Below, in pieces: positions 1-8,044 of a DNA stretch of 10,743 nucleotides; the stretch's first letter is position 1; each line of letters starts with the position of its first letter. The translations under genes were made by a program, and so were the position numbers. The notes beneath the pieces were generated by a model. That model had not been told where the DNA came from. It ran no database searches and saw nothing but the letters and a program-made list of their open reading frames with translations. This DNA comes from Burkholderiales bacterium (GTDB lineage Bacteria > Pseudomonadota > Gammaproteobacteria > Burkholderiales > SG8-39): assembly GCA_027457185.1 (NCBI GenBank), contig DAIDTN010000039.1, forward strand, positions 1 through 10,743. The letters are read 5' to 3'.

Positions 1-1664
<1,664 letters not shown>

Positions 1665-1680
1665 GGTTTCTCCTGGTGGT

Positions 1681-2577
1681 TCAAGCTGCAACAGCCTTAC
1701 GCAGCTGCTGCAGGCTTTTTTCAATGCTCTTGTGTGCGGTATCGATGGTCACATCGGCGCGGCCATAGAGCGCGTTGCGGCCGCGCAGAATGCGGTGCAG
1801 GTCCTGCATGGCTTCGCGGTTTCCCGTCATCGGCCGGGTATCGCCCTGGGCTACTACGCGCGCCATGTGCTCCTCCGGCTGCGCCTTGAGCCAAACGGTG
1901 CGGCAGGTCGAGAGCAGCAGGTCGTAGGTGCCCGGCTCGGACACGATGGAGCCGCCGGTGGCGATGACCGCGCGCTCGTTATTCTTCACTGCGTTCTCCA
2001 GGCAGCGCCGCTCGTAGCGGCGATAGCCGGCCTGGCCGTAGAGCAGGAAGATTTCCGACAGGCTGGTGCCGGCCTCGCGCTCGACTTCGCGGTCGAGTTC
2101 GATGAAGGGAACCTCCAGCTCTTTTGCCAGCCGGCTGCCCAAAGTGGATTTGCCCGCGCCGCGCAGTCCGATGAGAGCGATGCGCCGCATGCGGTCGGTA
2201 TGCGCTGCGCCGTAGTCGCGCATGAGCTGCGAGCGTACTGCGGAGAGTTTCTGCGCCGGCAGTCGCTGCAGGAACTGTTCGATCAGCGTCAGTTCCGCCG
2301 GCTGCTCGGGGCCCTGCTGCAGCAATTCGGTCAGGGACAGATTCAGCGCCGCGGCGATCCTCTGCAGCAGCAGCACGGAAGCGTTGCCCTGCCCGGACTC
2401 GAGCTGGGCGAGGTAGCGTTCGGACACGCCCGAATCGTGCGCGAGGATCTTGCGCGTCATGCCGCGCCGCGCGCGGGCGTCGCGCACGCGCTCGCCCAGA
2501 GCGCGCAGGAACGCCTCGTCCGCCGCGGCGGCGATTCTGGTTTTCTGGGGAGTGTCGCGTGCGCCCATAGTCGTCAT
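1681..2577 (-). CDS. boxR: BoxR-type regulator: XRE helix-turn-helix fused to shikimate-kinase-like domain
   Basis: This 298-residue regulator of benzoate degradation belongs to the BoxR/BzdR family, whose members act as repressors released when benzoyl-CoA binds the C-terminal domain. An XRE/Cro helix-turn-helix lies at about residues 27-85 (GVSERYLAQLESGQGNAS in its core). A linker of about 45 residues follows, then a shikimate-kinase-like fold from about 131, with Walker A GLRGAGKST (137-145), ATGGS (206-210, where shikimate kinases have GGG) and RPMTG (249-253). The kinase fold is thought to serve as an effector-binding module. The reading frame extends upstream to an ATG at 2667, but that part overlaps the promoter palindromes and is not family-like. 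I chose the ATG at 2577; an ATG at 2568 is also possible, because an AGGA lies only one base before 2577 but ten before 2568. The gene is first in the boxR-boxC operon and divergent from the uptake operon. Confidence 0.93.
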   Translation of the reverse strand: MTTMGARDTPQKTRIAAAADEAFLRALGERVRDARARRGMTRKILAHDSGVSERYLAQLESGQGNASVLLLQRIAAALNLSLTELLQQGPEQPAELTLIEQFLQRLPAQKLSAVRSQLMRDYGAAHTDRMRRIALIGLRGAGKSTLGSRLAKELEVPFIELDREVEREAGTSLSEIFLLYGQAGYRRYERRCLENAVKNNERAVIATGGSIVSEPGTYDLLLSTCRTVWLKAQPEEHMARVVAQGDTRPMTGNREAMQDLHRILRGRNALYGRADVTIDTAHKSIEKSLQQLRKAVAA

Positions 2578-2584
2578 GTCCTGA

Positions 2585-2629
2585 ACGGCATTATAATGCT
2601 TACCAAATGAAAGGACGGCATTATAATGC
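2585..2629. promoter_or_regulatory. Twin 12-bp palindromes, candidate BoxR operator
   Basis: The perfect palindrome GCATTATAATGC occurs at 2588-2599 and again at 2618-2629, inside a 15-bp direct repeat (ACGGCATTATAATGC at 2585-2599 and 2615-2629). The copies are exactly 30 bp apart, about three helical turns, so a protein would meet both on the same face. Each palindrome contains TATAAT on both strands. Assignment to BoxR is inference from the position between boxR and the ligase operon and from the known autoregulation of this family. Confidence 0.7.
2600..2627 (+). promoter_or_regulatory. Candidate sigma-70 promoter of the SBP-ligase operon
   Basis: TTACCA at 2600-2605 (4 of 6 bases of the -35 consensus) is followed after 16 bp by a perfect TATAAT at 2622-2627. 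Transcription would start near 2634 and leave an A-rich leader of about 80 nt. The same palindrome serves as -10 for the divergent boxR promoter, so the two promoters overlap face to face and cannot be occupied independently. Confidence 0.5.
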
Positions 2630-2647
2630 AGATTCGCGAATTTGCAA
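2620..2647 (-). promoter_or_regulatory. Candidate sigma-70 promoter of boxR-boxC
   Basis: Read on the minus strand, TTGCAA at 2647-2642 and TATAAT at 2625-2620 are separated by 16 bp. The predicted start is near 2613, giving a leader of about 36 nt before the ATG at 2577. The -10 lies inside the right-hand palindrome, and the left-hand palindrome would fall in the transcribed leader. Bound repressor would therefore block the promoter. Confidence 0.55.
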
Positions 2648-2712
2648 GCAGCAGAGAGTAAAATCAAGCACAGAGGTAAAAGTAAAAACCAACCTGAAGA
2701 GGAGAGACTTTC

Positions 2713-3849
2713 ATGAGCAAATCCCTGCGTATCCTGCTGGCGCTGTCCCTGGCCGGCGCTGTCGCACCTGCGCTGGCGGACATCAACGTCGGCGTAACCC
2801 TGTCGACCACCGGTCCAGCCGCGTCGCTGGGCATCCCGGAAAAGAACACCGTCGCGCTGCTGCCGAAGAGCATAGGCGGGCAGAAAGTGAATTACATCGT
2901 GTTGGATGACGCCACCGATCCGACGGCCGCATCCCAGAACGCGAGAAAGCTGGTGTCCGAAAACAAGGTGGATGTCATCATAGGCGGGAGCATCACGCCC
3001 TCATCGAGTGCGGTGCTGGAGGTGGCGGCGGAAAGCAAGACCCCGCAGATCTCCCTCGCCCCGTTCGCGCCCGCAGCCGACAAGGCCGCGTGGGTGTTCC
3101 AGATGCCGCAGGATTTCGGCATTATGGCCGGCGCCATCGCCAAACATATGGTGGCCAACGGCGTGAAGACCGTCGGGTTCATCGGCTACAGCGACGGCTA
3201 CGGCGAACTCTGGCTGCGTGAAATGAATCGCGCCGCCGCCGCGAATGGCATCAAGATGGTCGCGGTCGAGCGCTACAACCGTCCGGACACCAGCGTCACC
3301 GGCCAGATTCTCAAGATTATGAGTAAGCATCCGGATGCGGTGCTGGTCGCCGGTTCGGGCACGCCCGCGGTGTTGCCGGAGGCGACGCTGGTCGAGCATG
3401 GCTACAAAGGTCGTATTTACCAGACCCACGGCGCCGCCAACAACGATTTCCTGCGCGTGGGCGGCAAAACCGTCGAAGGCACCGTGCTGCCGGTCGGACC
3501 GATCCTGGTGGCGGAGCAATTGCCCGACAGCAACGCCAGCAAGAAAGTCGCGCTGAACTACATCAAGCTCTACGAGGCCGCGTACGGCGCCGGCACGCGC
3601 AATGCCTTCGGCGCGCACGCCTGGGACGCGGGGCTGCTGCTGCAGCGTGCGATCCCCGTAGCCCTGAAAAAAGCCAAGCCCGGAACACCCGCGTTCCGCG
3701 AGGCGCTGCGCGAGGCGATGGAAAACGTGAAGGATATGCCTGCGGACCACGGTGTGTTCACGTTTTCGCCCACCGATCATAAAGGTCTGGACGGCCGTGC
3801 GGTGGTGATGGTGCGCGTCGAAAACGGCGCCTGGAAACTGCTGCACTGA
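2713..3849 (+). CDS. ABC transporter periplasmic substrate-binding protein (branched-chain amino acid type, probably aromatic acid), SBP1
   Basis: This 378-residue exported protein belongs to the LivJ-like type I periplasmic-binding family (Peripla_BP_6), which feeds ABC importers and in aromatic degradation clusters often serves benzoate-type acids. A Sec signal peptide ends at about residue 22 (APALA, then DINVGV). The mature start shows VTLSTTGPAASLGIPEKN, and the hinge region contains KVDVIIGGS. The C-terminus has AFGAHAWDAGLLL and FSPTDHKGLDGR, both closely matched in the third SBP of this window. AGGAGA at 2700-2705 with 7 nt spacing sets the start. It is the first gene of an operon with the PnbB-like gene, benzoate-CoA ligase and SBP2. 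No permease or ATPase gene follows in this operon, so it probably relies on components encoded elsewhere, possibly those beginning at the right edge. The ligand cannot be read from sequence alone. Confidence 0.9.
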   Translation: MSKSLRILLALSLAGAVAPALADINVGVTLSTTGPAASLGIPEKNTVALLPKSIGGQKVNYIVLDDATDPTAASQNARKLVSENKVDVIIGGSITPSSSAVLEVAAESKTPQISLAPFAPAADKAAWVFQMPQDFGIMAGAIAKHMVANGVKTVGFIGYSDGYGELWLREMNRAAAANGIKMVAVERYNRPDTSVTGQILKIMSKHPDAVLVAGSGTPAVLPEATLVEHGYKGRIYQTHGAANNDFLRVGGKTVEGTVLPVGPILVAEQLPDSNASKKVALNYIKLYEAAYGAGTRNAFGAHAWDAGLLLQRAIPVALKKAKPGTPAFREALREAMENVKDMPADHGVFTFSPTDHKGLDGRAVVMVRVENGAWKLLH

Positions 3850-3855
3850 CACCTC

Positions 3856-3881
3856 AGCCGGCACCCGTCACGATGCCGGCT
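3856..3881 (+). promoter_or_regulatory. Intercistronic hairpin next to the following ribosome-binding site
   Basis: AGCCGGCA (3856-3863) and TGCCGGCT (3874-3881) form a perfect 8-bp GC-rich stem with a 10-nt loop. There is no T-run after it, so it is not a standard terminator. It ends one base before the AGGAGG (3883-3888) of the next gene. It may stabilise the upstream SBP mRNA or lower expression of the genes behind it, which would fit the usual excess of binding protein over enzymes. Confidence 0.5.
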
Positions 3882-3894
3882 TAGGAGGAACACC

Positions 3895-4365
3895 ATGACA
3901 ACGCCGATGCAGTTGCAGCAGCTGGTCGAGCCGGTCGCACATTTTGCGCAGGGTCGCGCCCTGGATGCGGCACTGCAGGGTGAACTCAATCTGAAGTTTC
4001 CTCCGGATGGCGGGCAATTTCAGCGGATTCGCGAAACCTGCCACGCCGGCATCGCCGCAGGTTGGCTGTGCGGCGAGGGCGATGGCAAGCGGCGCTTCGG
4101 CCGGATTTTCGAGGCGGGCGAGGCGCTGCATGGATTCAGCGTCGACGTGGTCGATATCACCGACCTCGTCGGCAACCATCACCGTCATCCCACCGGCGAA
4201 ATCGACATGATCATGCCGGTCGACGCCGCGGCCAGGTTCGATGACTATGGTGCGGGTTGGCTGGTGTATCCTCGAGACTCGGGGCACCGGCCGACTGTGA
4301 GCGGCGGCCGCGCGTTGATTTTGTACCTGCTGCCCGAGGGCAGGATCGAATGGACTCGAGAATAA
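3895..4365 (+). CDS. Cupin-like 4-hydroxylaminobenzoate lyase family protein (PnbB / DUF4863)
   Basis: This small soluble protein of 156 residues resembles the DUF4863 family, named for 4-hydroxylaminobenzoate lyase PnbB, which converts 4-hydroxylaminobenzoate to protocatechuate and ammonia in nitrobenzoate degraders. The sequence shows a cupin metal site: HRHPTGE, with H96, H98 and E102 in the H-x-H-x3-E spacing of cupin motif 1, and H131 in PRDSGH as motif 2. The C-terminus, GGRALILYLLPEGRIEW, is a typical final strand pair. AGGAGG at 3883-3888 with 6 nt spacing sets the start. It is cotranscribed with benzoate-CoA ligase, 21 bases downstream. Why a benzoate operon carries it is unclear: it may remove hydroxylamino- or amino-aromatic by-products or act on a CoA-pathway intermediate. 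The family call rests on remembered similarity; the metal site is visible directly. Confidence 0.75.
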   Translation: MTTPMQLQQLVEPVAHFAQGRALDAALQGELNLKFPPDGGQFQRIRETCHAGIAAGWLCGEGDGKRRFGRIFEAGEALHGFSVDVVDITDLVGNHHRHPTGEIDMIMPVDAAARFDDYGAGWLVYPRDSGHRPTVSGGRALILYLLPEGRIEWTRE

Positions 4366-4386
4366 GAACGGAGCGAGGAGAACCTC

Positions 4387-6000
4387 ATGCCTGGACTATC
4401 GTCCGCCGATCATAGCGTCAGTCCGCCGAGAATTACTATCCCGCGCGACTACAACGCCGCGTACGATCTGCTCGAGCGCAATCTTCGCGCCGGGCGCTCG
4501 GGCAAGGCCGCATTCATCGACGATAGCGGCAGCACCACCTACGGCCAACTGGCCGAACGCGCCAACCGCGCCGCCAATGCGTTGCAGGGCCTGGGCCTGG
4601 CGCTGGAAGATCGCATCATGCTGGCGCTTCTGGATACCGTCGATTTCCCCAGCGTATTTCTCGGCGCGATCAAAGCCGGCATCGTGCCCATCGCCGGCAA
4701 CACGCTGCTGACCACGTCGGACTACGAGTTCATGCTCAACGACAGCCGCGCCGAGGCGCTGGTGGTGTCGGAGCAGCTGCTGCCGACATTTGCGCCGCTG
4801 CTCGATCAGGCTGGCGGCAAGCTGCCGTTTCTCAAGCATGTGATCGTGTCGGGCAAGGACGCGCACGGCAAACTGTCCTTGGCGCAGCTGATGGGCAAGG
4901 CCAGCGCGACCTGCGAGCCGGCGCCGACCACCTGCGACGACGCCTGCTTCTGGCTGTATTCCTCGGGTTCGACCGGAATGCCCAAAGGCACCGTGCATAT
5001 GCATTCGCATCTGATCCAGACAGCGGAACTCTACGCCTGGCCGGTGCTGGGGATACGCGAGGACGACCTCGTGTTCTCGGCGGCGAAACTGTTCTTTGCC
5101 TACGGCCTGGGCAATTCGCTGACCTTCCCGATGTCGGTTGGCGCCACGGCCATCCTGATGGCCGAGCGCCCGACGCCGGCCGCCGTGTTCCAGCGCCTGC
5201 AACAGCATCGTCCGACGATTTTCTACGGCGTGCCCACGCTGTTTGCGGCGCTGCTTGCAAGTCCGGACATCCCCAGACGCGAAGCGCTCAATCTGCGCGT
5301 TTGTACCTCGGCGGGCGAGGCCCTGCCGGCGGACATCGGCGAGCGCTGGACCAAACACTTCGGCGTGGAAATTCTGGACGGCATCGGATCGACGGAGATG
5401 CTGCACATTTTCGTGTCCAACCGGCCGGGCGAAGTGCGCTACGGCACCACCGGCAAAGCCGTGCCGGGCTACGCGCTGCGCGTCGTGGACGATGCGGGCA
5501 ATCAGGTGAAAACCGGCGAGATCGGCGAATTGCAGATCAACGGCCCCACCAGCGCCGCCTGCTACTGGAACAACCGCGCCAAAAGCCGCGCCACCTTCAT
5601 GGGCGACTGGACCCGCAGCGGCGACAAGTACACCGTGGACGAGGCGGGATACTATACCTACTCGGGCCGCACCGACGATATGCTCAAGGTTGGCGGCATC
5701 TACGTCTCGCCGTTCGAGGTCGAGGGCGCGCTGCTGACGCATCCGGATGTGTTCGAGGTGGCGGTGATCGGCCAGCCGGACGAGGACCAGCTGATCAAGC
5801 CCAAGGCTTATATCGTCACCAAGCCGGGCGTCACCGGCGATGCGGCGCTGGCCGAGCGTTTGCAGCAGCACGTGAAGGCGAAGCTCGCGCCGTACAAGTA
5901 TCCGCGCTGGGTGGAGTTCGCGAGCGAACTGCCGAAAACCGCAACCGGAAAAATCCAGCGTTTCAAACTGCGCGCCAAGTCGCAAACGGATATCAAGTAG
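4387..6000 (+). CDS. bclA: Benzoate-CoA ligase (AMP-forming)
   Basis: This 537-residue cytoplasmic enzyme activates benzoate with ATP and CoA to benzoyl-CoA, the entry step of the box pathway. ANL-superfamily motifs appear in order: P-loop YSSGSTGMPKG (191-201), FSAAKLFFAYGLGN (230-243) in the aryl-binding region, DGIGSTEMLHIF (331-342), and the hinge segment YSGRTDDMLKVGG (425-437). PKTATGKIQR near the end holds K522, the conserved adenylation lysine. The length and the FSAAKLFFAYGLGN and MLHIF segments match benzoate-CoA ligases better than acetyl-CoA or cinnamate ligases. An SD (GAGGAG) precedes the ATG at 4387. The gene lies between the PnbB-like gene and SBP2 in one operon. Homologous ligases are switched off by acetylation of the C-terminal lysine in some bacteria, which is relevant because a GNAT gene lies 3 kb away. 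Substrate range, for example fluoro- or amino-benzoate, cannot be read here. Confidence 0.93.
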   Translation: MPGLSSADHSVSPPRITIPRDYNAAYDLLERNLRAGRSGKAAFIDDSGSTTYGQLAERANRAANALQGLGLALEDRIMLALLDTVDFPSVFLGAIKAGIVPIAGNTLLTTSDYEFMLNDSRAEALVVSEQLLPTFAPLLDQAGGKLPFLKHVIVSGKDAHGKLSLAQLMGKASATCEPAPTTCDDACFWLYSSGSTGMPKGTVHMHSHLIQTAELYAWPVLGIREDDLVFSAAKLFFAYGLGNSLTFPMSVGATAILMAERPTPAAVFQRLQQHRPTIFYGVPTLFAALLASPDIPRREALNLRVCTSAGEALPADIGERWTKHFGVEILDGIGSTEMLHIFVSNRPGEVRYGTTGKAVPGYALRVVDDAGNQVKTGEIGELQINGPTSAACYWNNRAKSRATFMGDWTRSGDKYTVDEAGYYTYSGRTDDMLKVGGIYVSPFEVEGALLTHPDVFEVAVIGQPDEDQLIKPKAYIVTKPGVTGDAALAERLQQHVKAKLAPYKYPRWVEFASELPKTATGKIQRFKLRAKSQTDIK

Positions 6001-6032
6001 TCAACATCCGACCGCGCAAAGTCGACTTGAGC

Positions 6033-7214
6033 ATGAACAAAGCTTTCGACCGGCGCGCTTTTCTTAAAATCGCCGCCGCGACCGGCGTCGCCAGCCTGCC
6101 GGGTTTCGCGCTGGCGCAGGGCGTGAAACTAAAAATCGGCCCGATGCTGCCCTACACCGGCACTTTTGCGCAGCTGGGCGTGGCCATCATTAACGGGTTC
6201 AAGCTGGCGGTGGCGGAATCGGGCGGCAAGCTCGGCGGGCGCGAACTGGAGTATTTCATCGTCGACGACGAATCCGATCCCGCCAAGGCCACCGACAACA
6301 CCAACAGGCTGGTTACCCGCGACAAGGTCGATGTGCTGGTGGGCTCAGTGAACTCCGGCGTTGCCATGGGCATGGTGAAGATTGCGCGCGAATCCGGCAC
6401 GCTGCTGATCATCCCCAATGCTGGCATCGATGCGGCCACCGGCGCGATGTGCGCGCGGAATATTTTCCGCACTTCGTTCAGCAACTGGCAGCCCGCCTAT
6501 CCGATGGGCAAGGTGCTTGCGGGCCGCGGCGTCACGAAGGTCGTCACGCTCGCCTGGAACTGCGCCACCGGCACGGAATCGATCGACGGCTTCAAGGAAG
6601 GCTTTACCAAAGCGGGCGGTACCATTGCGAAGGAACTTTCGCTGGCGTTCCCCAGCGTCGAATTTCAGCCGCTGCTGACCGAGATCGCCGCGATCAAGCC
6701 CGATGGCGTGTTCGTGTTCTTTGCCGGCGGCGGCGCGCTCAAGTTTCTGAAGGACTGGCAGGCGGCCGGACTGAAGGGGAAGATTGGGCTGTACGGCACG
6801 GGTTTCCTCACCGATGGCATCCTCGAAGCCGCGGGCAATGCGGCCGAGGGCATAGAAACCACACTGCATTACGGCGACGGCATCGAGACGCCCAAGAACA
6901 AAACCTTCCGCCTCAATTACGCCAAGGCATACAAGTTGCAGCCCGACGTCTATGCGGTGCATGGTTACGATGCCGGCCTGTTGCTCGCGGCCGGCTTGAA
7001 CGCCGTGAAGGGCGATATGAACAAGAAAAACGAGTTGTACGCCGCAATGGAAAAAGCCAGGATCGACAGCCCGCGCGGCGCATGGACCATGTCCAAGGCA
7101 CACAACCCGATCCAGGACATTTACCTGCGCAAGGTGGTGGGCAAGAAAAACAAGGTGATGGCCGTGGCCTACAAGGCGCTCGCCGACCCGGCGCGTGGTT
7201 GCAAGATGGGCTGA
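6033..7214 (+). CDS. ABC transporter periplasmic substrate-binding protein with Tat-type signal, SBP2
   Basis: This 393-residue protein is a second LivJ-like periplasmic binding protein (Peripla_BP_6). The N-terminus carries DRRAFLKIAAATG, close to the Tat consensus S/T-R-R-x-F-L-K, and ends at about residue 28 (GFALA, then QG), so export of a folded protein through Tat is likely. SBP1 and SBP3 have ordinary Sec signals. The mature start is LKIGPMLPYTGTFAQLG, and DKVDVLVGSVNSG follows near the hinge. It diverges clearly from SBP1 and SBP3 and probably binds another ligand or works with another importer. The start lies 32 bases after the ligase stop with no clear Shine-Dalgarno (GTCGACTTGAGC precedes the ATG), so translation may be weak or coupled to the ligase. 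Extension of the frame upstream to 5301 is only the antisense-free shadow of the ligase. It is the last gene before the terminator. Confidence 0.9.
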   Translation: MNKAFDRRAFLKIAAATGVASLPGFALAQGVKLKIGPMLPYTGTFAQLGVAIINGFKLAVAESGGKLGGRELEYFIVDDESDPAKATDNTNRLVTRDKVDVLVGSVNSGVAMGMVKIARESGTLLIIPNAGIDAATGAMCARNIFRTSFSNWQPAYPMGKVLAGRGVTKVVTLAWNCATGTESIDGFKEGFTKAGGTIAKELSLAFPSVEFQPLLTEIAAIKPDGVFVFFAGGGALKFLKDWQAAGLKGKIGLYGTGFLTDGILEAAGNAAEGIETTLHYGDGIETPKNKTFRLNYAKAYKLQPDVYAVHGYDAGLLLAAGLNAVKGDMNKKNELYAAMEKARIDSPRGAWTMSKAHNPIQDIYLRKVVGKKNKVMAVAYKALADPARGCKMG

Positions 7215-7249
7215 GGCGAAAGCCGCAGTGGGTTTTATGCAGATCGCGG

Positions 7250-7274
7250 GGCCGGCGCAAGCCGGCCTTTGTTT
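7250..7274 (+). terminator. Rho-independent terminator of the SBP1-ligase-SBP2 operon
   Basis: GGCCGGC (7250-7256), a GCAA tetraloop (7257-7260), GCCGGCC (7261-7267) and then TTTGTTT form a 7-bp all-GC stem with a GNRA loop and a T-rich tail. It starts 36 bases after the SBP2 stop codon. Confidence 0.88.
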
Positions 7275-7348
7275 GAGACTGCCCGGCGTTGTTGCAGGGT
7301 TCCAATCTTGGATAAGAACAGCCTCAAGCGGTTGTTGCTTTTTTCAAT

Positions 7349-7399
7349 AACCGTGCTTTCTGGACGGATGCGATTTTCATCCGTCCAGAAAGCACGGTT
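7349..7399. repeat. Perfect 22-bp inverted repeat, 7-nt loop
   Basis: The arms 7349-7370 and 7378-7399 are perfectly complementary over 22 bp around the loop CGATTTT (7371-7377). The loop is closed by GGATG/CATCC. No T-run follows on either strand, so it does not look like a terminator. A short GCGCGC-GGA-GCGCGC stem follows at 7401-7415. Confidence 0.85.
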
Positions 7400-7477
7400 G
7401 GCGCGCGGAGCGCGCAATAACCGCCTGCCGACATCGGCGGACGCAGGTGGGTAGCTCGAGCTGCAACGATAGAACTT

Positions 7478-7501
7478 GCGCGGACGGCGGCCCGTCCGCG
7501 C
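7478..7501. repeat. 10-bp inverted repeat, 4-nt loop
   Basis: GCGCGGACGG (7478-7487) pairs with CCGTCCGCGC (7492-7501) around the loop CGGC. It lies between the two long inverted repeats and shares the GGACGG/CCGTCC core with the first. Confidence 0.75.
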
Positions 7502-7502
7502 G

Positions 7503-7553
7503 GATCGCCGATTGCGCGCGGATGAAAACCACATCCGCGCGCAATCGGTGATC
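7503..7553. repeat. Second 22-bp inverted repeat, 7-nt loop
   Basis: The arms 7503-7524 and 7532-7553 pair over 22 bp with one G:T position (7507 with 7549), around the loop AAAACCA (7525-7531). The 22-7-22 geometry and the GGATG/CATCC closing bases equal those of 7349-7399, while the outer arm sequence differs. Confidence 0.82.
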
Positions 7554-7647
7554 TTGGATAAAAAGCAATCCCGGGGCCTTGGCTGCTCTTGGCCGTAACC
7601 GTAAAACTGGAATGTCGGTTGGCGCGCGCCTTTTCAGCTCGGCAAAT

Positions 7648-7731
7648 TCAGCCGACACGCGCGGCCTGCGCCGGCTTCTTCGGTTGCTTGGGTTTCTTCT
7701 GTTCCCGTTTTTGCCTGTCGCGATTGCCCAT
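7648..7731 (-). CDS. 27-residue basic small protein
   Basis: This small ORF begins MGNRDRQKREQKKPKQPKK and ends ARVG. About half its residues are Lys, Arg or Gln, there is no hydrophobic segment, and it is probably disordered. Support for real translation is an excellent ribosome-binding site, AAAGGAG at 7745-7739 with a 7-nt spacer to the ATG at 7731, in an otherwise gene-free stretch. I have a vague recollection of similar short proteins starting M(G/A)NR(D/E)RQKRE in proteobacteria, but cannot confirm it. Basic, disordered peptides of this sort may bind RNA or DNA; no function can be assigned. Confidence 0.55.
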   Translation of the reverse strand: MGNRDRQKREQKKPKQPKKPAQAARVG

Positions 7732-8044
7732 GGCTAGTCTCCTTTCGTGGCGTTAATCAAAAACCTTCCTGCACTTTCGGCGCGACGCATTGGAACCCGT
7801 CGCTGTCCTGCGGCTAGGATAGCGCGAATTGGGGGAGGACATACAGAGGTGCATCGGCTAGAAAAACACATGGTACGGTGCTGCCGGCCCGCGCGCACCG
7901 GCTAAGGTGGGAATGCCCGGTTCTACGACGGGCGGTTCTCAAGGTATGCCGTAGGCGGGTTCGACCCCGGCTAATGCATCGCTGCGGCGGAAAAATGAAC
8001 AATTCCACTGCTTGATCCCGGCATCGCCCGGCGCGAAGCAGCAC
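7732..8044. other. Intergenic region without recognisable gene
   Basis: This stretch lies upstream of the small ORF and downstream of the Rrf2 gene, both on the minus strand. I see the small ORF's ribosome-binding site at 7739-7745 and a 6-bp inverted repeat, CGGTGC (7876-7881) and GCACCG (7895-7900). A T-loop-like GGGTTCGACCCC lies at 7957-7968 without a tRNA around it. No convincing promoter or terminator is visible. Confidence 0.5.

Larger units (their letters stand above)
7305..7628. repeat. Hairpin-rich intergenic modules with repeated boundary sequences
   Basis: No credible gene lies between 7215 and 7647. ATCTTGGATAA occurs at 7305-7315 and 7551-7561, 246 bp apart, and CGGTTGGCGCGCG occurs at 7395-7407 and 7616-7628. 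Each ATCTTGGATAA starts a stretch that ends with CGGTTGGCGCGCG. Several strong inverted repeats lie within, listed separately. The pattern looks like two diverged copies of one intergenic element (REP- or ERIC-like, or a structured RNA), but I do not recognise the family. Confidence 0.55.

Noticed and set aside
2578..2667. Longer boxR starting at 2667
   Set aside because: The added 30 residues would be encoded by the palindromes and promoter elements and do not look like the family N-terminus.
4396..5985. 529-codon open frame antisense to the benzoate-CoA ligase
   Set aside because: The frame stays open because of GC-rich codon bias; the product is Arg/His/Ala-rich with no domain, and the sense strand encodes an intact ligase.
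5301..6032. Upstream extension of the SBP2 frame inside the ligase gene
   Set aside because: The Tat signal begins exactly at 6033, and the extension is an out-of-frame reading of the ligase.
7349..7399. Long inverted repeat as a transcription terminator
   Set aside because: No T-run follows on either strand, and a convincing terminator already lies at 7250-7274.
7275..7647. CRISPR array suggested by repeated hairpins
   Set aside because: There is no regular repeat-spacer spacing, only two copies of each boundary repeat, and no cas gene.
7957..7968. GGGTTCGACCCC, a T-loop-like sequence suggesting a tRNA
   Set aside because: I could not find a matching acceptor stem, D-arm or anticodon arm, and the 5-bp T stem does not pair properly.
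7814..8044. Possible 76-residue ORF directly after the Rrf2 stop
   Set aside because: It is Cys/Arg-rich, would start with GTG without a ribosome-binding site, and resembles chance GC-rich reading.
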